From Sulfuricella sp. (GTDB lineage: Bacteria > Pseudomonadota > Gammaproteobacteria > Burkholderiales > Sulfuricellaceae): DNA of 64,000 bases. The notes beneath the pieces are model-generated. The model was not told where the DNA came from. It made no database searches and saw only the letters and a list, made by a program, of their open reading frames with translations. Every line of letters begins with the position of its first letter. Within the stretch, counting starts at the first letter, position 1. Shown piece by piece: positions 42,968 to 50,568 of the stretch. The translations under genes and the position numbers were made by a program. The stretch is from positions 59,259 to 123,258 of the forward strand of contig JBAZID010000007.1 of the NCBI GenBank assembly GCA_041651995.1. The letters are read 5' to 3'.

Positions 42968-44256
42968 GATGTTTCCTCTACAGGTTTTAGTCTTGGCAGC
43001 CATAGCCGCAAGGCCGGTGCCGTCACCAGCGTGCTGACCACCGCCATGATGACCAGCATGGTGAACACGCTGGCCGGGATGACGCCCAGGTCATAGCCGA
43101 CGTTGATGACGATCAGCTCCATCAGGGCGCGGGTGTTCATCATCATGGCGATGATGCGCGACTCCATTGGCGCGCGCCCGGCCAGGCGCGCGCCAATATA
43201 GCAGCCGCCGAATTTGCCCAGTGTGGCGGCCGCCAGGATCGCCAGGCACCATTGCCACAGCGCCAGGCTGTCAAGCGCGCCGATATTGGTGCGCAGGCCG
43301 GTGTAGGTGAAGAAGATCGGCAGGAAGAATACCGTCACGAAATCGGAGATCCTGGCTTTCCAGGCCGCCACGAAAGCATGCTCGTCATGCAGCAGCACGC
43401 CCAGCATGAAGCCGCCGAAGATGGCAAAAATACCCATCTTGTAGGTGGTCATCGCCGACAGGAAAATCAGCGCCAGCAGGATCGCCAGCAGGCTTTGCGG
43501 CAGGTTGTCGGAATGCGAGGCGAAACGCGCCAGCAAGCGGCGCAGCACGGGGCGCAGCACCCACCAGCAGAACGCGGCGTAGAGCGCCAGCTGGCCCAGG
43601 TCGAGCAGCATGCCGGAGAGCGAAAACGCCGAAAGCGTGAGGGCGGTGACGGCGGCCAGGGTGATCCAGCCGACGACATCATTGATCGCCGCCGAGGTGA
43701 TGGTGATGACGCCCATGGGGGTGCGCGTCAGATCGAATTCCATCATGATGCGCCCCAGGATGGGAACGGCGGTAATGGATAGCGCGGTGGCCAGGAACAG
43801 GCTGTAGCCGAGAGGATTCACGCTTGGGGCCAGCATGTTGTGGGAAAGATGCCCGACGGCCAGGCCCAGCGCAAACGGCACGACCAGCCCGAATGCCGAC
43901 ACCAGCATAACGGCCCGGCTGTTTTCCTTTTCCTGCAAATGAGAAAAATCGAAATCCAGGCCGATCTGGAACATCAGCAGGATCAGCCCGATCTGGCTCA
44001 TGATCGTCACCGGCGCGGCGGAAACGGAATGAAACACGTAATGGAAAGCATCCGGCGCCAGGGCGCCGAACAGGCTCGGCCCGAGCAGCAGGCCGACGAC
44101 GATCTCGCCGACCACGCGGGCCTGTCCCATCCGCAAGGCCAGCGACCCGCCGGCGCGTGCCGCCAGCAGGATCAGGACCAGTTGCATGAGGGTGAAAAAC
44201 AGCAGGTTTTCTGCTGCATGCACGGAAACGGCGGCGGAGGCTGTTGCTGACATCAA
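42964..44256 (-). CDS. Monovalent cation:proton antiporter-2 family transporter
   Basis: A 430 aa protein with about 12 hydrophobic helices, starting with a cytoplasmic tail and LLFFTLMQLVLILLAARAGG. It has MGQARVVGEIVVGLLLGPSL, ALSITAVPILGRIMMEF and TSAAINDVVGWITLAAVTAL, the Kef/NhaA-like CPA2 pattern with conserved Asp. It has no TrkA-N regulatory domain at the C terminus. It is coupled to the halogenase-like gene by a four-base overlap, but any link to pigment export or pH is inference. Confidence 0.88.
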   Translation of the reverse strand: MMSATASAAVSVHAAENLLFFTLMQLVLILLAARAGGSLALRMGQARVVGEIVVGLLLGPSLFGALAPDAFHYVFHSVSAAPVTIMSQIGLILLMFQIGLDFDFSHLQEKENSRAVMLVSAFGLVVPFALGLAVGHLSHNMLAPSVNPLGYSLFLATALSITAVPILGRIMMEFDLTRTPMGVITITSAAINDVVGWITLAAVTALTLSAFSLSGMLLDLGQLALYAAFCWWVLRPVLRRLLARFASHSDNLPQSLLAILLALIFLSAMTTYKMGIFAIFGGFMLGVLLHDEHAFVAAWKARISDFVTVFFLPIFFTYTGLRTNIGALDSLALWQWCLAILAAATLGKFGGCYIGARLAGRAPMESRIIAMMMNTRALMELIVINVGYDLGVIPASVFTMLVIMAVVSTLVTAPALRLWLPRLKPVEETS

Positions 44257-44279
44257 AACTCGGGAATTGACGGTTTACT

Positions 44280-44303
44280 GCGGGGGCAGCCTGCTGCCCC
44301 CGC
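44280..44303. terminator. GC-rich hairpin between lipoprotein and antiporter genes
   Basis: GCGGGGGCAG (44280-44289), loop CCTG, CTGCCCCCGC (44294-44303): a perfect ten-pair stem just after the minus-strand lipoprotein gene and before the antiporter start. No T-run follows, so it may be an attenuator or processing site rather than a full terminator. Confidence 0.5.
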
Positions 44304-44323
44304 GCTGTCTTGCGGCTTTCTAC

Positions 44324-44884
44324 TCAGTTGCGGTAGCCGCTCTCGTTTGCATTGTGGATGATCCAGATCAGGTTCCCGCCGGTAAAGTTGCCGATGGAGC
44401 CGCCGGCAAAAATCAGGCGCCCCTGTTTTTTGTAAGTCATTTCATAACGGTGGCGATCCGCCCCGAAATAAAACGGTATCCAGGCCTTGCCGGTCATGTA
44501 AGCGCCGCTGTCTGTCGGTTGCCCGATCAGATCAGTCACCTGCTTCATGGACATGCCGATTTCCAGCTTGCCAAACTTGCCTTTTGCCGCAGGCTTTCCG
44601 GTGATCTCGCCTTCCGTCCCCCCCAGGCCCTTGACCTTTTTACCCTGTCCGGACTCCACCTTGGATGAATCCACGACCTCGCCGCGCTCGTTCATGCCTG
44701 GCGGGATTTTCGATTGGGCTGGAGCCGCCTTGGCATCATTGCTTGCTTGAGCTGGAGCAGGGGCCGTCGTGGCGTTATTGTCGGCTTGGGTGGACTGGCC
44801 GCCGCCCGTCGTCACGCAGCCGCCGACCGATACGGCGAAAACGAGTGTTGAAAGCAAGGCCGGCAATAAGGAAAAATGACTCAT
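44324..44884 (-). CDS. Putative lipoprotein with a BamE-like C-terminal domain
   Basis: The signal sequence HFSLLPALLSTLVFAVS ends in the lipobox VGGC. A low-complexity linker rich in Ala, Gln and Thr follows. The C-terminal half (KLEIGMSMKQVTDLIGQP) resembles SmpA/OmlA/BamE domains, which begin with a GM(s)xxqV pattern. At 186 aa it is probably anchored in the outer membrane. ATG 44884 follows AGAGGGGTTT. Its specific function is unknown. Confidence 0.72.
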   Translation of the reverse strand: MSHFSLLPALLSTLVFAVSVGGCVTTGGGQSTQADNNATTAPAPAQASNDAKAAPAQSKIPPGMNERGEVVDSSKVESGQGKKVKGLGGTEGEITGKPAAKGKFGKLEIGMSMKQVTDLIGQPTDSGAYMTGKAWIPFYFGADRHRYEMTYKKQGRLIFAGGSIGNFTGGNLIWIIHNANESGYRN

Positions 44885-45153
44885 AAACCCCTCTTCATTA
44901 AAAATATTAAGTCTTCGTTTGCTGAAATGCATAAGGCCCAGGAAATGACAAAATCATCCCAGCCGGGATTATTGGTTAAGAGGAGTCGATGGTCAAGACA
45001 GGCCTTGCATGATGAATAAAGGCGGGGGCTCGGGGTGCTCCATCATGGTCTCCGGGTTTGTCAGCGGCCAGCTACTCCAGTAGGATGCTCAATGATGTTC
45101 GGGCCCAATTGGGCAGCTATTTTCCTCACCCATAATTCGAGTAATAAAAACCA

Positions 45154-45921
45154 ATGACCAATCCCAAGCTGGCCGAGGAAAGCATTGTTCACGCACCTCA
45201 CCCTCCGCTCACCGAGTATTACGACGCCGAAGAAGACCGGCGCGGCTGGGTGCATCGCATATTCAACAAGACCGCGGTTGACTACGACCGCATGGAAAGC
45301 ATCCTCGGGCTCGGCACAGGTTCCTGGTATCGCCGCCAGGCGCTGCTGCGGGCAGGCCTGAAACCCGGAATGAAGATGCTGGATGTGGGCGTCGGCACCG
45401 GCCTGGTGGCGCGCCAGGCAGTGGAAATCCTGGGCGACCCGCGCATGGTGACGGGCGTTGATCCCAGCCCGGGCATGCTGCAAAGCGCCAGGCTGCTGGA
45501 CGGCGTGGAACTGGTCGAGGGCCGGGCCGAGGAAATCCCCTTTCCGGACAACAGCTTCGATTTTCTCAGCATGGGCTACGCCCTGCGCCACATTTCCGAC
45601 CTTTCCGTGGCGTTTGCCGAATTTCACCGCGTCCTGAAGCCGGGCGGAAGAGTCTGCGTGCTTGAAATCACCCGCCCGGAAGGCCGGATTCGCACCGCGC
45701 TGATGAAAGCCTACTTCCGCAACCTGGTGCCGGCCCTGGCCAGGCTGACGGCACGGGACCAGGATACGGCCCTGTTGTGGCGCTACTACTGGGATACCAT
45801 CGAAGCCTGCGCCGCGCCGCAGGAAGTGATGCGTACCCTGGAGAACGTCGGTTTCACCAACGTCGACCGTCACCTCGAACTCGGTATTTTTTCCGAGTAC
45901 CGGGCGGACAAGGCGGCCTGA
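45154..45921 (+). CDS. UbiE/COQ5-family methyltransferase
   Basis: A 255 aa class I methyltransferase with MKMLDVGVGTGLVARQAVEI (motif I), VTGVDPSPGMLQSA (II) and the UbiE-like EEIPFPDNSFDFLSMGYALR. UbiE methylates the quinone ring in ubiquinone and menaquinone synthesis, but the N-terminal segment HRIFNKTAVDYDRMESILG differs, and this may be a paralogue acting on another aromatic or lipid substrate. There is no recognisable ribosome-binding site. The genes around it are lipoprotein and accessory genes. Confidence 0.82.
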   Translation: MTNPKLAEESIVHAPHPPLTEYYDAEEDRRGWVHRIFNKTAVDYDRMESILGLGTGSWYRRQALLRAGLKPGMKMLDVGVGTGLVARQAVEILGDPRMVTGVDPSPGMLQSARLLDGVELVEGRAEEIPFPDNSFDFLSMGYALRHISDLSVAFAEFHRVLKPGGRVCVLEITRPEGRIRTALMKAYFRNLVPALARLTARDQDTALLWRYYWDTIEACAAPQEVMRTLENVGFTNVDRHLELGIFSEYRADKAA

Positions 45922-45970
45922 TCCGGGAAGGAAAATGATGGGATCTGACGGCTGAGGCACGCTGCAATCC

Positions 45971-46069
45971 TGTTATTGCGAACTTGGTGAAGCAATCTCG
46001 ATTTTCGGTTGATGGGTTGCGTTGCGCCTCACCCATTCTGCGCGGGCTGCGCTACGCAGCAGAAATGGG
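45971..46069. repeat. Half CATTGCGAG element followed by a GATGGGTT/CCCAT hairpin
   Basis: TTATTGCGAAC and AGCAATCTCG (to 46000) resemble one half of the element at 38200-38287. They are followed by GATGGGTTGCGTTGCGCC and a hairpin whose arms are CCCATTCTGC (from 46032) and GCAGAAATGGG. It is a composite repeat region between the methyltransferase and lipoprotein genes. A TATAAT at 46073-46078 lies just downstream but has no clear -35 box. Confidence 0.6.
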
Positions 46070-46163
46070 CGGTATAATGACATTGGCTTTAACGATGAAT
46101 AAATAGAGGCCCGGTTTGACTGTTTCTTCATCCTTTAATCAAACTCAACCAAAGGGGAGTGTA

Positions 46164-46601
46164 ATGACAAAATTTTTAAGACTGGCCGCTGTTGTTGGCC
46201 TCGTCGCCTCACTGACTACCGGTTGTGCAATTAACCGCGCAACCAGCAGCGTTGATCCGTCTGCCAATCTATCGGCAATAAAAACCATGTACGTCAAAAA
46301 AACCCCTGATGATGACGAAACCCATACCCTGATTGCCGACAAACTGCGCAGCAAGGGCATCACAGTTTCGACCGGAACCGAAGCGCCATCGGGTAATGTG
46401 GATGCCGTGGTGACCTATATCGACAAGTGGATGTGGGACATCACCATGTACATGCTCGAACTGACCATTACGATTCGCGATCCGAAAACCGATTTCCCGT
46501 TGGCTACCGGCAACTCGTACCACACTTCTTTGACTCGCCTCCCCCCTAAAGAAATGGTCAATGAAGTCGTCGAAAACATTTACAAGGGCGCCAACAAATG
46601 A
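46164..46601 (+). CDS. Putative lipoprotein
   Basis: A signal peptide (KFLRLAAVVGLVASLT) ends in the lipobox TGC at residues 18-20, so the protein is likely lipid-anchored. The mature part of about 125 residues (LSAIKTMYVKKTPDDDETH, ADKLRSKGI, VDAVVTYIDKWMWDITMYML) shows no domain that I recognise. ATG 46164 follows AAAGGGGAGTGTA. It is coupled to the next lipoprotein gene by a four-base overlap, and the two mature proteins may act together. Confidence 0.72.
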   Translation: MTKFLRLAAVVGLVASLTTGCAINRATSSVDPSANLSAIKTMYVKKTPDDDETHTLIADKLRSKGITVSTGTEAPSGNVDAVVTYIDKWMWDITMYMLELTITIRDPKTDFPLATGNSYHTSLTRLPPKEMVNEVVENIYKGANK

Positions 46602-47140
46602 TTTTTTTACCAATCCGCTCCACTCTGCTTGCCGTCATGGCTTTGGTGGTTCTCGCGCTGACCGGTTGCGCCTCTCCTGCCAATCGGGGGGCGATGACTC
46701 CACAAGGGATCGTCGTCAGCAAGCATCACCCCTACACCCTGAACGTTCAGACAGGAGGCGGCTCGGAAACCGGCGCGATGGACAGCAGCAATATCTCCGA
46801 CGCCGACCTGAAAGCGGCTATCGAAGATGCCGTCATGCAGAGCAAATTGTTTGAAAGTGTCATTCAGGGTGCCGGCGGTGATTACATCCTGAGCGTCAGG
46901 GTCACTACCCTCTCAAAACCCATCTTCGGAGCAACATTTACCGTTGAAATGGAAACAGCGTGGTCGCTAACCAAAGCAGCAGACCGTAGTGTCGTGATGC
47001 GAAAATCCGTGAAATCCAGTGGATCTGCAACCATGAGCGATGCTTTTGCAGGCGTTACCCGGTTGCGCATGGCTGTTGAAAATGCTGCCCGGGAGAACAT
47101 TAGCCAGGGGCTGAAAGCTGTCGCCGAGCTTAGCCTCTAA
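46598..47140 (+). CDS. Putative lipoprotein, partner of the preceding gene
   Basis: The signal sequence (TLLAVMALVVLALTGCAS) ends in the lipobox LTGC. The mature region of about 155 residues contains SDADLKAAIEDAVMQSKLF and DYILSVRVTTLSKPIFG, a pattern seen in small outer-membrane-associated lipoproteins of unknown function. It overlaps the preceding gene as ATGA. There is no family name that I can defend. A repeat begins immediately after its stop. Confidence 0.7.
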   Translation: MIFLPIRSTLLAVMALVVLALTGCASPANRGAMTPQGIVVSKHHPYTLNVQTGGGSETGAMDSSNISDADLKAAIEDAVMQSKLFESVIQGAGGDYILSVRVTTLSKPIFGATFTVEMETAWSLTKAADRSVVMRKSVKSSGSATMSDAFAGVTRLRMAVENAARENISQGLKAVAELSL

Positions 47141-47148
47141 CAGGGTGC

Positions 47149-47239
47149 AGTAAGCGTGGATGGGTGGAGCAAAGCGCACCCATCACACGTCTATGGTCAT
47201 TCCCCGCATAGATCCCGCTGTGGTGTGGCTGATTGTGCC
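47149..47239 (+). repeat. GGATGGGTGGAGCA direct repeat, first copy
   Basis: It contains GATGGGTGGAGCAAAGCGC, ACCCATCACACGTCTATGGT and CATTCCCCGCATAGATC. A near-identical second copy with a few substitutions and small indels is at 49227-49318, about 2.1 kb away in the same orientation. Between the copies lie the 268 aa gene and the toxin-antitoxin pair. Confidence 0.85.
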
Positions 47240-47318
47240 GGTTTCGATGTGCCGTTCTGTCATCCGTTGATGGGTTACGCTATGCTTCACCCATCAACGC
47301 GGGCTGTTATGTCAGGAC

Positions 47319-47381
47319 TTGACCCCGTGGTCCTTCGTGGTTCTTTGACCCCGTAGTTCACGTATTTGTGCTTGACCCCGT
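47319..47381 (+). repeat. Three spaced TTGACCCCGT words
   Basis: TTGACCCCGT occurs at 47319, 47345 and 47372, spaced 26 and 27 bases apart. The third lies inside the last codons of the minus-strand gene ending at 47358 (read there as ACGGGGTCAA). The regular spacing suggests either a degenerate tandem repeat or protein-binding sites. Confidence 0.6.
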
Positions 47382-48164
47382 AATTTGGGTTAGGCGCGCA
47401 CTGCGCGACCGCTTGAGTTGTTGAAGCATCTTTACGAACGAGGCCAAAGCTTGCGCGACAAATGGCTGATGCTCCTGGTACGGGAACACCAGAAGATACA
47501 GATTGATCATCGCCAAAACGCGACTGCGCCGCTCGATCAAGAAACCAATATCGAGACTGGGAATTGTTGGATATCCATCGGGGCCAGCGTAGAGAATCTC
47601 ATTTCGCAGGTTCGCTTCATTCTTCAGAAAGGCCTTGACCGTAGATTTGCCCTTAGCAGCGACCAGCTGGTTGATCTGGAAGGAATAGTCGGGCGCCTCG
47701 CCACTATCCGGGTTCTTGACGCCAAAGTTCAGCGGAGGTGTCGGGTACGCTAGCTGCGCCTCTCCATCGATCGTCACGTTCAGCGCTATCGTTAGCCGCG
47801 TTGCCCCATCTTCTTCCTTGATGTGGAGGTTGTACTTCGTGAAGTGATTCGAGATGGTTTGCCCAAAGAATAGCTGCAGGACTTGCATGAACGGGAAGAC
47901 TGCGTGCTTGTGCGCATGGTCGTGTGGGTTGAGCGCGTCAGCGCCTGGGTACTTCATTTCGACTAAACATCGCATGACGCCAGAAGCAGCTTCTTCTTCT
48001 GCAGTGATGGCGCGAAAGATCGCCATCGCAGGGTCTACCTCGCGTAGTGACTCTGCTCGTTCTAGGTGGTAGAGCGCAGATCGAAAGCAATACGTTGCGT
48101 GGGTGCATGGTGCTGCATTCATCAGCGCAACACACTTCTTCTGAAAGCCGGAGAGCGGGAGCAT
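47358..48164 (-). CDS. Hypothetical protein, 268 aa
   Basis: No family is recognised. Visible features are an N-terminal Cys-rich start (CVALMNAAPCTHATYCFRSA), charged helical stretches with VDPAMAIFRAITAEEEAASG, a His-rich DHAHKHAVFPFMQVL, and a beta-rich middle (TRLTIALNVTIDGEAQLAYP). There is no signal peptide. ATG 48164 has no clear ribosome-binding site. Its last ten codons are formed by the TTGACCCCGT repeat region, so the original C terminus may have been replaced. It lies between direct repeats in an accessory patch. Confidence 0.6.
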   Translation of the reverse strand: MLPLSGFQKKCVALMNAAPCTHATYCFRSALYHLERAESLREVDPAMAIFRAITAEEEAASGVMRCLVEMKYPGADALNPHDHAHKHAVFPFMQVLQLFFGQTISNHFTKYNLHIKEEDGATRLTIALNVTIDGEAQLAYPTPPLNFGVKNPDSGEAPDYSFQINQLVAAKGKSTVKAFLKNEANLRNEILYAGPDGYPTIPSLDIGFLIERRSRVLAMINLYLLVFPYQEHQPFVAQALASFVKMLQQLKRSRSARLTQITGSSTNT

Positions 48165-48270
48165 TGTTTCTGTTAAGGGACTACCCCGTCCCGAGGGTGG
48201 GGTGAAGTTGTCGCGAACGGTATCGAAGGTGCCAAGATGGAAAGAGTCGTTTTCATCAAAATCACCGCGA

Positions 48271-48438
48271 GAGGAAAGTCATTAGCAAAATGAGTTCAGG
48301 CTCAATTTAGCCCTGCATCCCCGGAAAAAAACCTAACGCAGGATAAGGAAAACAGGTCCATGCGTATATAGGGGTTTCCCCCGTTTCTCAGCATTCCAGA
48401 TTGTCGATCAGCCGTGTCGTGCCCAGCCGGGCGGTGTC
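48271..48438 (-). repeat. Duplicated panC 3' end and flank, left copy
   Basis: GGAAAGTCATTAGCAAAA, ACGCAGGATAAG, CGTATATAGGGGTTTCCCC and TCAGCATTCCAG match the sequence at 49633-49793 over about 165 bases with scattered substitutions and one gap. The 362-base gap between the 268 aa gene and the TumA-like gene is largely this repeat; 48165-48270 and 48439-48526 hold no gene I can support. Confidence 0.88.
48388..48438 (-). pseudogene. panC: panC 3' remnant (last 16 codons and stop)
   Basis: On the minus strand it encodes DTARLGTTRLIDNLEC then TGA; the intact panC ends ARLGTTRLIDNLEC in the same frame. Only the first two residues differ from the intact end, while there are several silent changes. 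This is a truncated fragment, not a gene, and marks the left edge of a duplicated or inserted segment. Why the codons stay conserved is discussed under findings. Confidence 0.85.
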
Positions 48439-48526
48439 AAGCTGGAAAAAAGGGGGCGGCCCCTTTAATTGCCTTTGATTCGTGCTTGACCGTCGCCGGG
48501 TTTGGCCACTGGAACGCATGGCCACG

Positions 48527-48874
48527 CTATGCAGCCTGCAACAGGAACTCGACTTTCACCGCTTCAAATGGGAAAACGATGCGGCCGTCTTCTGTACGGT
48601 CAAGGACTCCGGCGTTAAGGAGCGCAGTGACATCGCCGTGAACGGCCTTTACGTCGCGGCCTGCACGGCGCGCAGCTTCGCGGATTGATACCGGACCCGC
48701 CCCGCAGAGCACCTTAAGCAGTTCCCAGCGTTTTTGGGTTAGCACGCGCCAAAGCAATTCCGGGGTGGCGAAGCTGATGTGGGCGGACTTCTGTGGCTTG
48801 TCTGTCTTCCAGGCACGTGCAAAATCCGCCATCGAATCGGCAGGCGTTCTCACATCAAGGGTTACGGTTTTCAT
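48527..48874 (-). CDS. TumA-like antitoxin, winged-helix DNA-binding protein
   Basis: A 115 aa protein with an ISFATPELLWRVLTQKRWEL segment, an HTH-type GPVSIREAARRAGRDVKAVH and a C-terminal GVLDRTEDGRIVFPFEAV. It matches the HVO_A0114/TumA type of putative DNA-binding antitoxin. In this family the antitoxin follows the toxin. The gene overlaps the TumE-like toxin gene by 20 bases, so the two are translated together. It probably binds the promoter upstream of tumE. Confidence 0.83.
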   Translation of the reverse strand: MKTVTLDVRTPADSMADFARAWKTDKPQKSAHISFATPELLWRVLTQKRWELLKVLCGAGPVSIREAARRAGRDVKAVHGDVTALLNAGVLDRTEDGRIVFPFEAVKVEFLLQAA

Positions 48875-49151
48875 GATTCCATCTCGCTATGTCATTCTGG
48901 AAATCGGCGACCAATTGCTCCGGTGTCGTAAACACGTAGGCATTTTCCTTTGCACCGAAATGCCGGTGGTCACCCTTCCCAACTTCGTTGTCGTAGCGCA
49001 AAACGCATTCTCCACGCACGACATACGCCAGTCTGTATTTGAACCTGTGTAACGACCCTTCGACTGGCTTCGGAAGGCGCCACAGTACCAATTCCGCAAA
49101 CGCCAATTCAGAGTAGATGATACGTGTGGAAATGAGTTCAACCGCTTTCAT
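48855..49151 (-). CDS. TumE-like toxin (DUF6516 family)
   Basis: A 98 aa protein with the family pattern SELAFAELVLWRLPKPVEGS, LHRFKYRLAYVVRGECVLRY, DNEVGKGDHRHFG and DFQNDIARWNHE, matching TumE-type toxins. ATG 49151 was chosen because it begins at the family start; a TTG at 49196 is upstream. The toxin mechanism is not readable here. It is the first gene of the toxin-antitoxin pair. Confidence 0.82.
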   Translation of the reverse strand: MKAVELISTRIIYSELAFAELVLWRLPKPVEGSLHRFKYRLAYVVRGECVLRYDNEVGKGDHRHFGAKENAYVFTTPEQLVADFQNDIARWNHENRNP

Positions 49152-49187
49152 GTTGGAGATCGTGCCAACATTTTTAGTTGTTGTCAA
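49151..49187 (-). promoter_or_regulatory. Candidate autoregulated promoter of the TumE/TumA pair
   Basis: A perfect -35 box, TTGACA, lies at 49187-49182 on the minus strand, and the expected -10 position (CACGAT) falls inside a palindrome TGTTGG-N8-CCAACA at 49151-49170. The operator-like palindrome ends at the toxin start codon. The arrangement suits repression by TumA, but this is inference. Confidence 0.4.
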
Positions 49188-49226
49188 TGACTCCAACGCT
49201 GGAGAGCAGGGTCAGGCTCGATTTGG

Positions 49227-49318
49227 CAAGCGTAGGATGGGTGGAGCACTGCGCAACCCATCATCACGTCTATGGTCATTCCCCGCATAGATCTCGCCGT
49301 GTTGTGGCTGATTGTGTC
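49227..49318 (+). repeat. GGATGGGTGGAGCA direct repeat, second copy
   Basis: It repeats 47149-47239 (GGATGGGTGGAGCACTGCGC, ACGTCTATGGTCATTCCCCG, GGCTGATTGTG) with small indels. It lies between the toxin-antitoxin pair and the small membrane protein gene. Confidence 0.85.
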
Positions 49319-49332
49319 GCGCTCATAAAAGG

Positions 49333-49563
49333 TCATGGTCTTCTTTCTCCGCCCCGCATCGTCCAGATGAAGTTCCAGATGAGGGCGGCGAGTGCGCCCA
49401 GGGCGGCGAAGCCGATGATGATGACCGCGATTAGTCCCATCATGTCCTGCTTGAGGTACAGGCCGAGGTAGCCGATCCCGGAGCCGACAATGCCGAGCAG
49501 CAGGGAAAGAACGCCGAGCTTGGCGGAAGGGTGGGCGTTCGGGAGGAGGAATTTCAGTTTCAT
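49333..49563 (-). CDS. Small two-helix membrane protein
   Basis: A 76 aa protein beginning MKLKFLLPNAHPSAK with two hydrophobic helices (LGVLSLLLGIVGSGIGYLGL and LIAVIIIGFAALGALAALIW) and a basic C terminus. The family is not recognised. ATG 49563 is used rather than an upstream in-frame start that has no ribosome-binding site and reads through repeat-like sequence. It may be cargo of the repeat-flanked patch or a native gene. Confidence 0.55.
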   Translation of the reverse strand: MKLKFLLPNAHPSAKLGVLSLLLGIVGSGIGYLGLYLKQDMMGLIAVIIIGFAALGALAALIWNFIWTMRGGERRP

Positions 49564-49632
49564 GGGGTGGTCGTATGTTCGATTATTGTATTTGCCGGAT
49601 AGCGTGGCGTACCAGTAATTAAAAAAGCCGCC

Positions 49633-49793
49633 ACGGAAAGTCATTAGCAAAAGGGGGGGGGCAGGCTCGATTTAACCCCGCTTATGCCTAACGCAGGATA
49701 AGAAAAGCCGGGCCCTGGCGTATATAGGGGTTTCCCCTGTTCCTCAGCATTCCAGGTTGTCGATCAGCCGTGTAGTGCCCAGCCGGGCGGCGC
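49633..49793 (-). repeat. panC 3' end and flank, intact copy
   Basis: The reference copy of the duplicated segment: it includes the last 16 codons of panC, its stop, the small hairpin AGGGG-TTT-CCCCT (49726-49738) and further downstream sequence up to GAAAGTCATTAGC. The matching copy is at 48271-48438. Confidence 0.85.
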
Positions 49794-50568
49794 CCAGAAC
49801 CACCAGGGCGGTGTCTCCGGTTTGTGCGGGTTGCAGGGTGGCGGCGTTGCGCAGTGCGATGTAGTCCACCTGCCAGCCGTGGCTGGCGAGGTCGTTTGCA
49901 GCGGCATTTTCCAGTGCGGCGAAATCGCTTTGGCCGGATGCCACGGCTTCCTTGATCATTTGCAGATTGCGGTAGAGGCGGGGGGCTTCGGCGCGCTCTT
50001 CTGGCGTCAGGTAGCCGTTGCGCGAGGACAGCGCGAGGCCGTCTGCGGCGCGGCTGGTTTCGCCGGCGACGATCTGGATGGGCAGGTCGAATTCGCGCAC
50101 CAAGCCGCGGATGATGTGGATCTGCTGGTAATCCTTCTTGCCGAACATGGCGCAGGCGGGCTGCACGATGTTGAACAGCTTGAGCACGATGGTGGCGACG
50201 CCGCGGAAGTGGCCGGGGCGGAAGGCGCCGCACAGTTCGCTGGCGATGGGCGGCGGCTCGACCTGGAATTGCTGCGGGGCAGGGAACAGTTCCTCTGCGC
50301 TGGGGGTGAAGACGATGTCGGCCCCGGCAGCCTGGAGTTTGCGGCAGTCTTCTTCCAGGGTGCGCGGGTACTTGGCCAGATCCTCGCCGGGGCCGAACTG
50401 CAGCGGGTTGACGAAGATGCTCGCCACCACGCAGCGGCCGTGCCGGCGCGCCTGTTCGACCAGGGCGATATGGCCCTCGTGCAGGTTGCCCATAGTCGGC
50501 ACGAAGGCCACCGGCTGACGGTCCTGCAAGGTTTCGCGCAGGACGGCAATGGTTGAAATGATTTCCAT
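49744..50568 (-). CDS. panC: Pantothenate synthetase
   Basis: Joins pantoate and beta-alanine through a pantoyl-adenylate. The 274 aa sequence has the HIGH-like nucleotide-binding motif PTMGNLHEGHIAL and the family blocks FVNPLQFGPGEDLAKYPRT, FGKKDYQQ and RAADGLALSSRNGYL. It overlaps panB by one base (TGATG-type coupling). The final 16 codons are duplicated at 48388-48438, together with the following sequence. Confidence 0.98.
   Translation of the reverse strand: MEIISTIAVLRETLQDRQPVAFVPTMGNLHEGHIALVEQARRHGRCVVASIFVNPLQFGPGEDLAKYPRTLEEDCRKLQAAGADIVFTPSAEELFPAPQQFQVEPPPIASELCGAFRPGHFRGVATIVLKLFNIVQPACAMFGKKDYQQIHIIRGLVREFDLPIQIVAGETSRAADGLALSSRNGYLTPEERAEAPRLYRNLQMIKEAVASGQSDFAALENAAANDLASHGWQVDYIALRNAATLQPAQTGDTALVVLGAARLGTTRLIDNLEC

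Noticed and set aside
45061..45960. 299-codon minus-strand frame opposite the UbiE-like gene
   Set aside because: The plus-strand protein has clear SAM-binding motifs; the minus-strand frame is shadow.
48414..48688. Small plus-strand frames next to the panC remnant
   Set aside because: They overlap the remnant and the TumA-like gene in antisense and show no conserved features.
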